A DNA stretch of 64,000 bases from Rodentibacter pneumotropicus DSM 21403 (lineage in GTDB: Bacteria > Pseudomonadota > Gammaproteobacteria > Enterobacterales > Pasteurellaceae): the NCBI RefSeq assembly GCF_000379905.1, contig NZ_KB904058.1, positions 93,443-157,442 of the forward strand. The letters run 5' to 3'. How positions within the stretch are numbered: position 1 is the first letter of the stretch; every line of letters starts with the position of its first letter. The notes beneath the pieces were generated by a model. That model had not been told where the DNA came from and did no database searches. It worked only from the letters and a program-made list of their open reading frames with translations. Position numbers and translations under genes: made by a program. Positions 34,963 to 45,336 of the stretch are shown in pieces.

Positions 34963-36252
34963 CTATTTTGCCTTTGCTAAAATTTCATCAGCCACGGTAA
35001 GTGCTGTTACCACTGCCACCCCAGAACCACAACCCAGTTCTAAAGCATTAAAACCGCCGATGACGTTACCCACCGCATATAGATTCGTTAAAAATTGACC
35101 GCCCTTTTGTACTTGGCAATGCGCATTAATCACCACCCCGGCAGATTGATAAGGTTGCGGATTAGAGAAACGGTGATCCGTCCAAGTGAAACGATCTTTT
35201 TCATTAAAACCTTGTACGCCCGTGATGTCAGCATAAAACACTGGCTCGAAAATTCGATCAAATTCGGACATTAACCCTTTGCTGAAAAAACTGCCGGAGG
35301 CAAGGACAAAATTGTCAGCAATGATTTCTTCTTTATTATGCAGACGTGTCATAATACAACGCACACGATCGCCGTCAAAATGCGCTTTCACTGCACTGTC
35401 GCCATTCATCATTAATCCACCGAGGGATTCAAATTGGCGACGTAATTGAATACGTTGGCGCATTCCTAGCAATGACGGCGGCAAAGTTGGTAATTCAAAT
35501 AAAGCGAGTTTTGTAGCTTGGCGAAGTGCGGTCATAAATTCTTGATTTTCTAACCCAAAACAAGCCGGCAAAAATACCGCTTCTGCACCTTGCGCCGCAT
35601 CCACAATTTCTTTCACCAAATCATCAAAAGCCAATTTATGTTCTAAAAGCTGGGCGATATTGACACTACGGAACTCACGGGCATTTTGTCGAAGTTCGTC
35701 CAACTGTGGAATATTCAAGAAACCGCTGGTTACCTCACAATGAGCAAATTGCGTATTAAGCACTAAATTTGCGGCTAATAATTGCGGTTGGAAATCGTGA
35801 TAACCTTCAATACCCAGCACAGCAATACGTTTGTGTGGGAAAGATTCACTCCCCTCTATCGTCGGAACACTATTCGGGGAAAGCCATGAGCCACGCAAGC
35901 TCCCCAATCCTGCCACCCTCCAGTGATTTTTTTCTCTGGAACCGACTAAATGAAGATTGAGTGATTGAGCCAAGGTTTCAAACGCCTGTGCTTTGCTCAT
36001 CACTTGTTCTCCCCCCAACAGACTATAGGGATGAGCCGGTAATGCGGTGCAAAGTGCGGTCAAATTTTCTTTTAAATTTTCCACCGCACTTCCGTCAGGC
36101 AGACGACTTAATAAATCAAAAGAACCGGAGGCAAAATCCATTGCGGCTTGTCCGTTGTTGATGATCACGCAATGTTTACCCTGTTGTTGAAGGGCTATGC
36201 CGCAGGTCAATCCCGCCAAGCCACCGCCAATAATCGCTACATCAAAATTCAT
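34963..36252 (-). CDS. glpB: Anaerobic glycerol-3-phosphate dehydrogenase subunit B
   Basis: 429-residue flavoprotein that starts [18 protein letters not shown], an FAD/NAD-binding Rossmann motif. C-terminal [16 protein letters not shown] completes the fold. It forms the catalytic dimer with GlpA. The ATG at 36252 overlaps the glpA stop by 11 bases, implying translational coupling; an upstream in-frame start deep within glpA is rejected. Two uptake signals occur inside (35526 and 36052 regions). Confidence 0.95.
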   Translation of the reverse strand: MNFDVAIIGGGLAGLTCGIALQQQGKHCVIINNGQAAMDFASGSFDLLSRLPDGSAVENLKENLTALCTALPAHPYSLLGGEQVMSKAQAFETLAQSLNLHLVGSREKNHWRVAGLGSLRGSWLSPNSVPTIEGSESFPHKRIAVLGIEGYHDFQPQLLAANLVLNTQFAHCEVTSGFLNIPQLDELRQNAREFRSVNIAQLLEHKLAFDDLVKEIVDAAQGAEAVFLPACFGLENQEFMTALRQATKLALFELPTLPPSLLGMRQRIQLRRQFESLGGLMMNGDSAVKAHFDGDRVRCIMTRLHNKEEIIADNFVLASGSFFSKGLMSEFDRIFEPVFYADITGVQGFNEKDRFTWTDHRFSNPQPYQSAGVVINAHCQVQKGGQFLTNLYAVGNVIGGFNALELGCGSGVAVVTALTVADEILAKAK

Positions 36253-37933
36253 TACTATCCGTCCCTTGTTGCGCTTGTTCTTCAAGCGGTTTCACATCAT
36301 TCAAACCCAATACGCTACCATACATCCAAGCGGTAAATTCCGCCTCACGAATTGCTTCACCCCAAGCGATAGGTTGGATACCACGCCAACGCTCTTCCAT
36401 AAAGGCATTAAGTTGAGTGGTAGATTGGCGAGGAGTGGCAACCTCAAAACGATTCATCAACCCAGCAGCACGGCAAGCACAAAGTTCCGCTTGGCAGGTT
36501 CCCATGCCTACACGGGTACGGCGGCGTAAATCCACCAGATTATTGACATCAAGCTCATCAATAGCATAACGTACTTCCCCCGCCGTCACCGCTTCACATT
36601 CGCACACCATGGAACGATCTAAACGATCTGTTTGTAGCAATCGACTTGCCCGCGCACCATGGCGATATACGGCGGAGTAGCGAATAGTGCTTGGTAATGA
36701 GATCACTTTTTGATTGGTCTCTTGGCGGCTTTCTGTCGAACCCGGTAAAGGACGCTCTGCGGTAACACAAGGAGTATTTTTATTCAGCTTTTTACACACT
36801 AAATTCGTTGCCCATTCTGCCATCAAGCGATAGGTCATCAGTTTACCGCCGGTAATCGTAATAAATCCGTCTAAACCGTCACGCTCTGCATGATCCAACA
36901 AAACAATACCACGGCTTACATTTCGACCTGACGGATCATCATCAGTCGCTACGAGTGGACGCACCCCCGCATAAGCGCGAAGCACACGCGTGTGGCGTAA
37001 ACTTGGCGCAAGTTTTTCCCCTTCACGAAAAAGAATATCCACCTCTTCGGGGGTGACTTCCATATTGTCGATTTGATCATAAGGAATGCGGCTGGATGTC
37101 GTACCAATCACACAAATGGTATCACCCGGCACGAGAATATCGGCATCCGCCGGTTTACGGCAACGATTAATCACCATTTTATTAATACGGTGTCCCATCA
37201 CCAGTAAGGCACCTTTTGCCGGGAACATTTTTATTTTGAGATCAGCGTATTCCGCAATCCCTTGCCCCCAGATCCCACTGGCATTCACCACCACTGGTGC
37301 AAAAAATTGACGTTTAATCTTGTTTTTATGGTCATAAACATCTACGCCAATGACTTTCCCGCCTTCCCGAATAAGATTTTTCACTTCACAATAAGTGAAT
37401 ACTTTGGCACCGTTTTCTGCGGCATCCATCATATTGGAGGCAGTTAAACGGAAAGGGTCAATGGAACCGTCCGGCACAACCACTGCCCCCACTAAGTTTG
37501 GATTAACAGAAGGCTCCATAATTTTGGCAAGTTGAGGATCAATAGCAACTGCCTCAATACCGGATTTTATACAGCTTTCAATGAAGGTTTTTTGATAATC
37601 AAGGGAATCCTCCGGTAGAGTGATAAATAACCCTTCCGTTTCATCTACACAATGACGGGCGATTTTGCGCAAAATACGGTTTTCTTTAATACATTCTTCC
37701 GCCGATTCTTGATCATTCACCGCATAGCGTGCACCACTATGCAAGAGCCCGTGATTACGCCCGGTTGCACCGGTCGCAATATCACGGCGTTCCAATAAAA
37801 TACAATTAACACCACGCAATGCACAGTCGCGTGCAATACCAGCGCCTGTTGCACCACCGCCAATAATAATCACATCTGTAGATAAAGAAGAAAAATCTCC
37901 AACATCTCGATATAAATTAGGCGATAATCCCAT
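36242..37933 (-). CDS. glpA: Anaerobic glycerol-3-phosphate dehydrogenase subunit A
   Basis: Catalytic FAD subunit, 563 residues, oxidising glycerol-3-phosphate to dihydroxyacetone phosphate. FAD motif [16 protein letters not shown] lies near residues 21-36. The C-terminal BFD-like [2Fe-2S] region has VCECEAVT and [12 protein letters not shown]. The start at 37933 follows GGGGGT and matches the family length. First gene of glpABC. It is divergent from glpT across a gap with two CRP sites, so catabolite activation is likely. Confidence 0.97.
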   Translation of the reverse strand: MGLSPNLYRDVGDFSSLSTDVIIIGGGATGAGIARDCALRGVNCILLERRDIATGATGRNHGLLHSGARYAVNDQESAEECIKENRILRKIARHCVDETEGLFITLPEDSLDYQKTFIESCIKSGIEAVAIDPQLAKIMEPSVNPNLVGAVVVPDGSIDPFRLTASNMMDAAENGAKVFTYCEVKNLIREGGKVIGVDVYDHKNKIKRQFFAPVVVNASGIWGQGIAEYADLKIKMFPAKGALLVMGHRINKMVINRCRKPADADILVPGDTICVIGTTSSRIPYDQIDNMEVTPEEVDILFREGEKLAPSLRHTRVLRAYAGVRPLVATDDDPSGRNVSRGIVLLDHAERDGLDGFITITGGKLMTYRLMAEWATNLVCKKLNKNTPCVTAERPLPGSTESRQETNQKVISLPSTIRYSAVYRHGARASRLLQTDRLDRSMVCECEAVTAGEVRYAIDELDVNNLVDLRRRTRVGMGTCQAELCACRAAGLMNRFEVATPRQSTTQLNAFMEERWRGIQPIAWGEAIREAEFTAWMYGSVLGLNDVKPLEEQAQQGTDSNEF

Positions 37934-38020
37934 GTTTACCCCCAAAGCCCACAAAAAATAAGAGAAAATAAAAAACTAAACCGATTGTAGAGAATAACGT
38001 TTAAATTAACAACATTTTGC

Positions 38021-38033
38021 TCGAAAAAGAAAA
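38021..38033 (+). promoter_or_regulatory. 13-base motif shared with the glpF-glpK gap
   Basis: TCGAAAAAGAAAA occurs here and identically at 41934-41946, each time a few bases before a CRP site. Could be part of a GlpR or other glp-specific operator. Confidence 0.4.
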
Positions 38034-38039
38034 TAAATT

Positions 38040-38055
38040 TGTGAGAAAGATCACT
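38040..38055. promoter_or_regulatory. CRP site in the glpA-glpT gap (glpA-proximal)
   Basis: TGTGA-GAAAGA-TCACT matches TGTGA-N6-TCACA at 9 of 10 positions. Centred about 115 bases before glpA. Confidence 0.8.
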
Positions 38056-38091
38056 ATATTTTCGCATTCACTCATATAAGCATAATTTTTT

Positions 38092-38107
38092 TGTGAACCA
38101 CTTCACA
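38092..38107. promoter_or_regulatory. CRP site in the glpA-glpT gap (glpT-proximal)
   Basis: TGTGA-ACCACT-TCACA is a perfect consensus match. Its centre is 52 bases from the other CRP site. Confidence 0.88.
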
Positions 38108-38221
38108 TTTTTTAATTCAAAAACTTCCTTATTTTTTATTTTTCATTATTATGCACGCTGTTCCTTTCTTTTTTAAATTTGAAGGGAAAATCATAATTAT
38201 AAATGTTGTTGGAGAAAAATT

Positions 38222-39664
38222 ATGTTTGGACCATTTAAACCCGCGCCGCATATTGCGGAACTTCCGGCGGAAAAAATTGATTCTACTTATAAACGCTTAC
38301 GTTGGCAGGTATTTGCAGGAATCTTCTTTGGTTATGCTGCTTACTATTTTGTGCGTGCAAACTTTGACTTGGCTCAAAAAGGTTTAATTGAAGCAGGTAT
38401 GTATAACAAGGCTGAGTTGGGTCTTGTCGGTACGGCAGCCGGTTTGGCTTACGGTTTGTCAAAATTCTTTATGGCAATGCTTTCGGACCGTTCTAACCCG
38501 AAAGTCTTTTTACCATTCGGTTTATTGCTGTCCGGTTTATGTATGACCATGATGGGGCTGTTCCCATGGGCGACATCCGGCATCGTTATCATGTGGATTA
38601 TGATTTTTTTAAACGGTTGGTTCCAAGGGATGGGATGGCCACCATGCGGACGTACTATGGTTCACTGGTGGTCTAAATCCGAACGCGGAACTATCGTTTC
38701 TATTTGGAATACCGCACACAACCTTGGTGGTATGGTACCGGGGGCAATGGTACTTCTAGCCGGTGCTATTTACTTTAGCACATACGGTGTAGAGGCCACG
38801 GCAAAAGACGTATGGCAACAAGCCCTTTACTATCCGGGTATTGCCGCAATGATCATCGCTATTCCGATTTATCTTGTGATGAAAGATACCCCACAATCTT
38901 GCGGTTTACCACCTGTTGAAAAATGGCGTAATGACTATCCCGATGACTATAACGAAAAAACTTACGAGCATGAGCTTTCTACCAAAGAAATCTTTATGAC
39001 TTATGTATTGAAAAACAAATTATTATGGTACATCGCCATTGCTAACGTATTTGTTTACTTAATTCGCTACGGTGTGTTGAAATGGTCGCCGGTTTACTTA
39101 GGTGAAGTCAAACACTTCAACATTAAAGGTACCGCATGGGCATACACCATTTATGAATTGGCGGCGATTCCGGGTACATTATTATGCGGTTGGGTATCTG
39201 ACCACGTATTCAAAGGTAAACGCGGATTAACCGGTTTCATCTTCATGATCTTAACCACCATTGCGGTTGTGGCTTTATGGAAAAACCCGGCTACACCTGA
39301 AGCTGAGATTGCTAGCTACAGTGCATGGTATGAAAACCCATATCAATTAACCGACTTCATTTTAATGACAACTATTGGTTTCTTAATTTATGGTCCGGTG
39401 ATGTTAATTGGTTTACACGCCCTTGAGCTTGCACCGAAAAAAGCAGCAGGTACGGCAGCAGGTTTCACCGGCTTATTCGGTTATTTAGGCGGTACAGTTT
39501 CAGCCTCTGCTGTAGTAGGTTGGGCAGCTGAATACTACGGCTGGGATGGCGGTTTCTACGTTATGATTATCGGCGGTATCTTAGCAGTGTTATTGCTTCT
39601 CAATGTGATGATTGAAGAAGGTAAACACAAAGCGAAATTAGGTGATACCTACGGTACGAAATAA
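38222..39664 (+). CDS. glpT: Glycerol-3-phosphate transporter
   Basis: Major facilitator antiporter, 480 residues, about 12 membrane helices, exchanging external glycerol-3-phosphate for phosphate. Family features include [15 protein letters not shown] in helix 1, [14 protein letters not shown] in the first cytoplasmic loop, and [18 protein letters not shown] stands 7 bases before the ATG. Divergent from glpABC and followed by glpQ, so deacylated phospholipid head groups made by GlpQ can be imported. It is also the known entry route for fosfomycin. Confidence 0.97.
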   Translation: MFGPFKPAPHIAELPAEKIDSTYKRLRWQVFAGIFFGYAAYYFVRANFDLAQKGLIEAGMYNKAELGLVGTAAGLAYGLSKFFMAMLSDRSNPKVFLPFGLLLSGLCMTMMGLFPWATSGIVIMWIMIFLNGWFQGMGWPPCGRTMVHWWSKSERGTIVSIWNTAHNLGGMVPGAMVLLAGAIYFSTYGVEATAKDVWQQALYYPGIAAMIIAIPIYLVMKDTPQSCGLPPVEKWRNDYPDDYNEKTYEHELSTKEIFMTYVLKNKLLWYIAIANVFVYLIRYGVLKWSPVYLGEVKHFNIKGTAWAYTIYELAAIPGTLLCGWVSDHVFKGKRGLTGFIFMILTTIAVVALWKNPATPEAEIASYSAWYENPYQLTDFILMTTIGFLIYGPVMLIGLHALELAPKKAAGTAAGFTGLFGYLGGTVSASAVVGWAAEYYGWDGGFYVMIIGGILAVLLLLNVMIEEGKHKAKLGDTYGTK

Positions 39665-39675
39665 TTAGTGTAAAT

Positions 39676-39709
39676 AAGGTGACGGGCAAATGCTTAAGTC
39701 GCCTTTTTT
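39676..39709 (+). terminator. Terminator or attenuator after glpT
   Basis: AAGGTGAC pairs with GTCGCCTT (one G-U) followed by TTTTTTC. It lies between glpT and glpQ, so it either ends glpT transcription or lowers glpQ read-through. Confidence 0.65.
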
Positions 39710-39811
39710 CTTTAAGAAATCTTTAACATAAATGAATTATATTGACCCAATATTATTCATTCACAAAAAACAATCCGAAAACTAACCGCACTTCTTCAAG
39801 GAGAAATAGTT

Positions 39812-40903
39812 ATGAAACTTAAGACTTTAGTCCTTTCTTTATTGGCTGCAGGCGTATTAGCCGGTTGTAGCAGTCAAACTTCAATGATGGCAAATAATAT
39901 GAAATCAGAAAAAATCATTATCGCCCACCGTGGTGCAAGCGGCTATTTACCGGAGCATACTCTGGAGTCCAAAGCCCTTGCTTTCGGTCAACAAGCGGAT
40001 TATTTAGAACAAGATTTAGCCATGACAAAAGACGGTCGCCTCATTATTATTCATGATCATTTTTTGGACGGCTTAACTGATGTGGCTAAAAAATTCCCAA
40101 ACCGTCACCGTAAAGACGGCCGTTATTATGTAATTGATTTCACCTTAAAAGAAATTCAAAGTTTGAATATGACGGAAAACTTTAAAACCAAAGACGGTAA
40201 ACAAGTTGCCGTTTACCCTAACCGTTTCCCGCTTTGGAAATCCCATTTCAAAATCCATACTTTTGAGGATGAAATTGAATTTATCCAAGGTTTAGAAAAA
40301 TCCACCGGAAAAAAAGTGGGTATTTACCCTGAAATTAAAGCCCCTTGGTTCCATCACCAAAACGGCAAAGATATTGCAACCGAAACACTCAAGGTATTGA
40401 AAAAATACGGTTATGACAAAAAAACTGATAGGGTTTATTTACAGACCTTTGATTTCAATGAGTTAAAACGCATAAAAACTGAATTACTCCCTAAAATGGG
40501 GATGGATTTGAAATTAGTTCAATTAGTGGCATACACTGATTGGCATGAAACTGAAGAAAAAAATGCTCAAGGCAAATGGGTGAACTACGATTATGATTGG
40601 ATGTTCAAACCAGGGGCTATGGCAGAAGTGGCAAAATATGCTGATGGCGTAGGGCCAGGCTGGTATATGTTAATCGATAAAGAAAAATCGAAAGTCGATA
40701 ATATTCAATATACCCCATTAGTGAAAGAATTAGCACAGTATAAGGTGGAATTACACCCCTATACGGTGCGTAAAGATGCCCTACCGGAATTTTTTACCAA
40801 TGTAAATCAAATGTATGATGCGTTGCTAAATAAAGCCGGAGCAACAGGAGTGTTTACTGATTTCCCTGATACAGGCGTGATGTTTTTAAAAGGGCAGAAA
40901 TAA
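39812..40903 (+). CDS. glpQ: Glycerophosphodiester phosphodiesterase, lipoprotein (protein D-like)
   Basis: 363 residues. The lipoprotein signal peptide ends in LAGC (Cys at about 19). The GDPD catalytic domain has IIAHRGASGYLPEHTLES (residues about 36-53) with catalytic His, DLAMTKDG and HDHFLDGLTD. It cleaves glycerophosphodiesters to glycerol-3-phosphate and an alcohol such as choline. The Haemophilus influenzae homologue, surface protein D, supplies choline for LPS phosphorylcholine and is a vaccine carrier. AAGGAG precedes the ATG. Its product feeds GlpT. Confidence 0.96.
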   Translation: MKLKTLVLSLLAAGVLAGCSSQTSMMANNMKSEKIIIAHRGASGYLPEHTLESKALAFGQQADYLEQDLAMTKDGRLIIIHDHFLDGLTDVAKKFPNRHRKDGRYYVIDFTLKEIQSLNMTENFKTKDGKQVAVYPNRFPLWKSHFKIHTFEDEIEFIQGLEKSTGKKVGIYPEIKAPWFHHQNGKDIATETLKVLKKYGYDKKTDRVYLQTFDFNELKRIKTELLPKMGMDLKLVQLVAYTDWHETEEKNAQGKWVNYDYDWMFKPGAMAEVAKYADGVGPGWYMLIDKEKSKVDNIQYTPLVKELAQYKVELHPYTVRKDALPEFFTNVNQMYDALLNKAGATGVFTDFPDTGVMFLKGQK

Positions 40904-40920
40904 TTTTTCTCACAAAATAA

Positions 40921-40952
40921 AGAACCCAATCTATAAAAGATTGGGTTCTTTT
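40921..40952 (+). terminator. glpQ terminator
   Basis: AGAACCCAATCT-ATAAA-AGATTGGGTTCT hairpin followed by TTTT, 18 bases after the stop. Confidence 0.9.
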
Positions 40953-40999
40953 ATATGTATAAAAAGTGCGGTTGTTTTCCAACCCGTTTTTCGATTTAG

Positions 41000-41743
41000 C
41001 TACATCACCACAGCATAAACAGCCGCTGCCAATAACGATCCGATGATCGGTCCTACAATCGGTACCCAACAATATGCCCAATCCGGTTTGGTGTTTAATT
41101 GGCGGCGGAGGAAAAGTCCTAAGGTTAAACGCGGTCCAAAATCCCGTGCCGGATTGAGAGCATAACCGGTTGTTCCCCCTAAACTCAAACCGATCGCCCA
41201 AACAAGAATCGCAACTGGCAATGCACCGATAGAGCCTAAACCAATAGGCGTTGCTTTGGTTGTACCCGGCAAGGTAATATCAGCGCCAACGATATAGAAA
41301 ATCACAAAGATCAAGACAAAGGTGCCGATAATTTCACTAACAAGGTTGCTTGGATAATGACGAATTGCCGGCTCTGTGCAGAAACAAGCACGTTTTGAAC
41401 CTTCATTTTCTGTGGCTAAGAAATGGTTACGGTACATAATATAGACCAACAAAGCGCCTACCATACCGCCAAAAACTTGAGCAATAACATAACCCGGCAC
41501 TAAGCCCCAATCGAATACACCTTTTGCGGCAAGCCCTAAGGTAACTGCCGGATTCAGATGTGCTCCACTGTAAGGCCCGACAACGACAACCGCCACATAT
41601 ACGGCAAACGCCCATGCAGTCGTAATCACAATCCAACCGGAACTTTGTCCTTTCGTTTTATCAAGACAAACATTGGCAACAACACCATTCCCCAAAAGAA
41701 TCATAAGTGCGGTGCCGAAAAACTCTGCAAAATAAACATTCAT
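41000..41743 (-). CDS. glpF: Glycerol uptake facilitator (aquaglyceroporin)
   Basis: 247-residue MIP channel with six helices and both half-helix NPA motifs: HLNPAVT (Asn 64) and ALNPARD (Asn 197), the Asp after the second marking a glycerol channel. The N-terminal region GNGVVANVCLDKTKGQSSGW resembles the form common in Firmicutes more than E. coli GlpF, which lacks it. Divergent from glpK. GGAGA precedes the ATG. CRP sites in the gap suggest control with glpK. Confidence 0.9.
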   Translation of the reverse strand: MNVYFAEFFGTALMILLGNGVVANVCLDKTKGQSSGWIVITTAWAFAVYVAVVVVGPYSGAHLNPAVTLGLAAKGVFDWGLVPGYVIAQVFGGMVGALLVYIMYRNHFLATENEGSKRACFCTEPAIRHYPSNLVSEIIGTFVLIFVIFYIVGADITLPGTTKATPIGLGSIGALPVAILVWAIGLSLGGTTGYALNPARDFGPRLTLGLFLRRQLNTKPDWAYCWVPIVGPIIGSLLAAAVYAVVM

Positions 41744-41803
41744 AAGAGAATCTCCATACGATGATTGAAAAAGGCATTTCTAAAAAGAAGTGCCGATAGG
41801 CAA

Positions 41804-41823
41804 TTATGTTCGTTATTCGATCA
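41804..41823. promoter_or_regulatory. Candidate GlpR operator near glpF
   Basis: TTATGTTCGTTATTCGATCA resembles the GlpR consensus (ATGTTCG-WTAW-CGAACAT), with a good left and weaker right half. glpR itself is not in the window. Confidence 0.4.
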
Positions 41824-41907
41824 AAGGTGAGACACTCAATTTGAGTGTGTTCATTATCAGCCAAAAACCCTACGATTCAAGTAAGTATTTAAACTAAATT
41901 TTAGAAA

Positions 41908-41923
41908 TGAGAAGCAGATCACA
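41908..41923. promoter_or_regulatory. CRP site in the glpF-glpK gap (glpF-proximal)
   Basis: TGAGA-AGCAGA-TCACA, 9 of 10 consensus positions. Confidence 0.7.
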
Positions 41924-41951
41924 TAATTATTTATCGAAAAAGAAAAATTTT

Positions 41952-41967
41952 TGTGATCACTGTCATA
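41952..41967. promoter_or_regulatory. CRP site in the glpF-glpK gap (glpK-proximal)
   Basis: TGTGA-TCACTG-TCATA, 9 of 10 consensus positions; 44 bases from the other site. The motif TCGAAAAAGAAAA lies just before it (41934-41946). The remainder of this 341-base gap holds GlpR-like half sites (near 42024 and 42046) and no gene. Confidence 0.7.
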
Positions 41968-42084
41968 AAATCACAAAATAGGTATTTAATTTTAATGAAA
42001 ATTCCATTAGGTTATGGGCGCAATTTGTTCGTTTAAGCTCAAAATATTCGTTTATAACAAAAAACGTACTCCAAGGAGTTTACC

Positions 42085-43596
42085 ATGACCGACAAAAAAT
42101 ACATTATCGCTTTAGATCAAGGCACAACCAGTTCTCGAGCAGTGTTACTGGATCATAACGCTAACATTGTCGAAATTGCTCAACGCGAATTTACTCAAAT
42201 CTACCCTCGTGCAGGTTGGGTAGAGCATAACCCAATGGAAATTTGGGCAACGCAAAGTTCCACCCTCAACGAAGTCGTTGCCAAAGCCGGTATTACCTCC
42301 GATGAAATCGCTGCAATTGGCATCACCAACCAACGTGAAACCACGATTGTTTGGGAAAAAGCAACAGGTGTTCCTGTTTATAACGCTATTGTTTGGCAAT
42401 GTCGCCGTACTGCGGATATTACCGATAAACTCAAGGCGGACGGTTATGAAGATTATATTCGTCACACCACAGGATTAGTGGTTGATCCTTATTTCTCCGG
42501 AACCAAAGTGAAATGGATTTTGGACAACGTAGAAGGGGCTCGTGAAAAAGCAGAACGTGGGGAACTATTATTCGGCACCGTAGATACTTGGCTTGTGTGG
42601 AAACTGACTCAAGGTCTTGTTCACGTCACTGATTATACCAACGCCTCACGCACCATGTTATTTAATATTCACACCAAACAATGGGATGACAAGATGCTTG
42701 AAATCTTGAATATTCCTCGTTCAATGTTGCCGGAAGTGCGTAACTCTTCTGAAATTTACGGTCAAACCAACATTGGCGGTAAAGGCGGTGTGCGTATTCC
42801 GGTAGCAGGTATTGCCGGTGACCAACAGGCAGCACTTTATGGTCACTTGTGTGTACATGCCGGTCAAGCAAAAAATACTTACGGCACAGGTTGTTTTATG
42901 TTGCTCCATACCGGTGATAAAGCGATCACCTCAAAAAACGGTTTGCTCACCACCATCGCTTGTAATGCCAAAGGCGAACCGGAATACGCCTTGGAAGGTT
43001 CCGTATTTATTGCCGGTGCTTCTATTCAATGGTTACGTGATGAACTCAAAATTGTTCACGACAGTTTTGATTCCGAATATTTTGCGCAAAAAGTACCGGA
43101 CAGCAATGGCGTCTATGTTGTCCCTGCCTTCACCGGTTTAGGCGCTCCTTATTGGGATCCTTATGCACGTGGTGCGATTTTCGGGCTTTCTCGCGGTGCA
43201 AATCGTAACCACATTGTGCGTGCTACCCTTGAATCTATTGCCTATCAAACCCGTGACGTACTGGAAGCCATGCAATCCGATTCAGGCGAGCACTTACAAT
43301 ATCTCCGTGTCGATGGCGGTGCAACAAACAATAATTTCTTAATGCAATTCCAAGCGGATATTTTGGATGTGAATGTAGAACGTCCTGTGGTGAAAGAGGT
43401 CACCGCGTTAGGTGCGGCATATCTTGCAGGTCTGGCCACCGGTTTTTGGAAAGACTTGGACGAACTCCGCGATAAAGCACGCGTAGAACGCACTTTCACA
43501 CCGGATAATGACAACGAAAAACGCGAACGTCGCTACAAAGGTTGGAAAAAAGCTGTGAAACGCTCATTAGAATGGGCGAAGGAAGAGGCTGAATAG
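42085..43596 (+). CDS. glpK: Glycerol kinase
   Basis: Phosphorylates glycerol to glycerol-3-phosphate. 503 residues of the FGGY family: [15 protein letters not shown] near the N-terminus, [29 protein letters not shown] and [18 protein letters not shown]. The last two are ATP-site and FGGY signature regions. CCAAGGAG precedes the ATG. With GlpF, GlpT and GlpABC it completes glycerol use. Followed by a hairpin terminator. Confidence 0.98.
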   Translation: MTDKKYIIALDQGTTSSRAVLLDHNANIVEIAQREFTQIYPRAGWVEHNPMEIWATQSSTLNEVVAKAGITSDEIAAIGITNQRETTIVWEKATGVPVYNAIVWQCRRTADITDKLKADGYEDYIRHTTGLVVDPYFSGTKVKWILDNVEGAREKAERGELLFGTVDTWLVWKLTQGLVHVTDYTNASRTMLFNIHTKQWDDKMLEILNIPRSMLPEVRNSSEIYGQTNIGGKGGVRIPVAGIAGDQQAALYGHLCVHAGQAKNTYGTGCFMLLHTGDKAITSKNGLLTTIACNAKGEPEYALEGSVFIAGASIQWLRDELKIVHDSFDSEYFAQKVPDSNGVYVVPAFTGLGAPYWDPYARGAIFGLSRGANRNHIVRATLESIAYQTRDVLEAMQSDSGEHLQYLRVDGGATNNNFLMQFQADILDVNVERPVVKEVTALGAAYLAGLATGFWKDLDELRDKARVERTFTPDNDNEKRERRYKGWKKAVKRSLEWAKEEAE

Positions 43597-43601
43597 AGAA
43601 C

Positions 43602-43630
43602 AAAAGAGCGGTCAATTTGACCGCTCTTTT
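43602..43630. terminator. Terminator between glpK and the ybjX-like gene
   Basis: AAAAGAGCGGTCAA-T-TTGACCGCTCTTTT. A near-perfect palindrome built on a variant uptake signal (GAGCGGT). Its right end overlaps the stop codon of the convergent gene. Confidence 0.85.
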
Positions 43631-44501
43631 ACGTCTTAATCCCTAGTTTCTCGGCCATGGATTTCGAAAATTCATCTAACATAGCGTAGCGTTTCCGATA
43701 CATTGAACGTTTTTTACTTGGTATATCATCAAGATTTCTATTCTCTTCCAAAGGCAAAACCCAATAATCTTTTCGTTGTCCGCCTGATTCTGAAAAAATA
43801 GCATCATAATCCACGGTATAGCTTTTCGACTGAATAAAGCGAGATTTATTTTGATACCTCTGCGGAATACCGAGTAGACTCTCAAATCCAAGACACTTCG
43901 TAAGTGCTTTCATTACCTCAATCATTAAATAGGCAGGACGTAAGCCATAGCAAGCTTTCGTAAGCTGTTTCACTCTTTCTTTTGCCCCTTCAAAATTCGG
44001 TCCCTGTACAACAGCAATAAGCAATGCATCCTTAAGTTTGGCAAAAGTGAGTAAATAAACCAATTCATTTTGAGATTTATGCCACAGTTCCAATACCCAG
44101 TAACCTTCCATGGGTTGATGTGTCGTCATACTTAATGTTATCTCAAAATCAGGGATAATTTCCCCAAAATTCAATGCTTTTTCCCATAGAGGTATCGAAA
44201 GTGCGGTTAATTTTTCAGGCAAAAATAATAAATTATCACAAATGGCGTCAAAACGCTGTGATGAGTTAAAGCGTTTATCTAAAAAACGATAAACTAATGG
44301 ATAAGCATAATCCACTCGTTCATTTAATAACTTAATCAGCTCAGGATGTTGATTAATAAATCCTTCAAATTTCTTGATCCAACGCCAATGTAAAAGGCTA
44401 CGCAAGTTATAACGCAAACGTTTAAGTACATAAAAACGCCCAGGGCGATCCGGATAAATATCTATTGCAGCTGTCCAACGGTATTGATTTTTTTGAGTCA
44501 T
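43629..44501 (-). CDS. VirK/YbjX family protein (DUF535)
   Basis: 290 residues. Matches the DUF535 family: YRWTAAIDIYPDRP-like start, YPLVYRFLDKRFN, and a C-terminal DYWVLPLEENRNLDDIPSKK region. Members (YbjX, Shigella VirK) are linked to envelope integrity, peptide resistance or IcsA export, but no biochemical activity is established. No membrane segment or signal peptide is seen, so it is probably cytoplasmic. Divergent from engB. One inverted uptake signal lies inside (near 44200). Confidence 0.82.
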   Translation of the reverse strand: MTQKNQYRWTAAIDIYPDRPGRFYVLKRLRYNLRSLLHWRWIKKFEGFINQHPELIKLLNERVDYAYPLVYRFLDKRFNSSQRFDAICDNLLFLPEKLTALSIPLWEKALNFGEIIPDFEITLSMTTHQPMEGYWVLELWHKSQNELVYLLTFAKLKDALLIAVVQGPNFEGAKERVKQLTKACYGLRPAYLMIEVMKALTKCLGFESLLGIPQRYQNKSRFIQSKSYTVDYDAIFSESGGQRKDYWVLPLEENRNLDDIPSKKRSMYRKRYAMLDEFSKSMAEKLGIKT

Positions 44502-44604
44502 TTTTATTTGTTATTAAGCTTTTCTCATTGAAACCTATTTTACACAATTTCAGCAAATTTGTGATCTATGCTATGCTTAGTCACTGTATATGAAAGGAAA
44601 AATT

Positions 44605-45222
44605 ATGTCTGAAATCAAACTGAATTATCACAAAGCCCATTTTCTCACGAGTGCCCCTAATATCCGTGCCATTCCTGAAGATACCGGCATTGAAATCGCT
44701 TTTGCCGGTCGGTCAAATGCAGGAAAATCTACCGCACTTAATGCATTGACGAACCAAAAAAACCTTGCCCGAACCTCTAAAACCCCGGGACGAACCCAAC
44801 TCATCAACTTATTTGAAGTCGAGCCAAATTGTAAACTTGTGGATTTACCGGGCTATGGTTATGCCGCCGTACCGGAACAAATGAAAATCCAATGGCAAAA
44901 ATCCTTAGGTGAATATTTACAAAAACGTGAATGTTTAGCGGGGCTTGTTGTCTTGATGGACATTCGTCATCCATTAAAGGATCTCGATCAACAAATGATT
45001 GAATGGGCGGTTTCCGCAAATTTACCGGTTTTACTCCTACTCACCAAAGCAGATAAATTGAGCCAAAGCGCACGTAGCAAACAAGTAAAAATGGTGCGGG
45101 AAGCCATTCTTCCCTTTCAAGGCGATATTCAAGTAGAAGCTTTTTCAGCACAAAATAAAATTGGTATTGATAAACTTGCGACAAAATTAGATAGTTGGTT
45201 TTCGCCAGTTTTTTCTGAATAA
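44605..45222 (+). CDS. engB: Ribosome biogenesis GTPase EngB (YsxC/YihA)
   Basis: 205 residues. G1 is GRSNAGKST (residues about 34-42), the switch segment is [10 protein letters not shown]3 is DLPGYG, and G4 is TKAD. The family acts late in 50S subunit assembly and is essential in many bacteria. The ATG at 44605 is chosen over one five codons upstream because AAAGGA falls before it. A CRP-S site and a terminator follow within 70 bases. Confidence 0.96.
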   Translation: MSEIKLNYHKAHFLTSAPNIRAIPEDTGIEIAFAGRSNAGKSTALNALTNQKNLARTSKTPGRTQLINLFEVEPNCKLVDLPGYGYAAVPEQMKIQWQKSLGEYLQKRECLAGLVVLMDIRHPLKDLDQQMIEWAVSANLPVLLLLTKADKLSQSARSKQVKMVREAILPFQGDIQVEAFSAQNKIGIDKLATKLDSWFSPVFSE

Positions 45223-45230
45223 AATATGAA

Positions 45231-45252
45231 TTTTGCGAGTAAGATCGCAAAA
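45231..45252 (+). promoter_or_regulatory. CRP-S (Sxy-dependent competence) site upstream of comM
   Basis: TTTTGCGA-GTAAGA-TCGCAAAA: a perfect palindrome with the TGCGA-N6-TCGCA core of Pasteurellaceae competence sites. Its centre is about 60 bases before the start point predicted from the -10-like TATAGT at 45290-45295. Confidence 0.9.
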
Positions 45253-45290
45253 AAAGCCGGTGATGAGAGATTTCATCACCGGCTTTTTTT
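45249..45290 (+). terminator. engB terminator, lying inside the comM regulatory region
   Basis: AAAAAGCCGGTGATGA pairs with TCATCACCGGCTTTTT across a 6-base loop, T7 after. It touches the CRP-S site on the left and the comM -10-like box on the right. Confidence 0.9.
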
Positions 45291-45336
45291 ATAGTACGAA
45301 AACTTTTTAAATTTTAACCGCACTTTTAGGATCCCT

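Noticed and set aside
40961..40992. Second terminator between glpQ and glpF from an uptake-signal pair
   Set aside because: AAAGTGCGGTTG faces CAACCCGTTTTT, leaving only five good pairs; it is a decayed signal and too weak to call.
41744..42084. Small genes in the glpF-glpK gap
   Set aside because: Short open frames on both strands overlap CRP and GlpR-like sites, lack ribosome binding sites and resemble nothing known.
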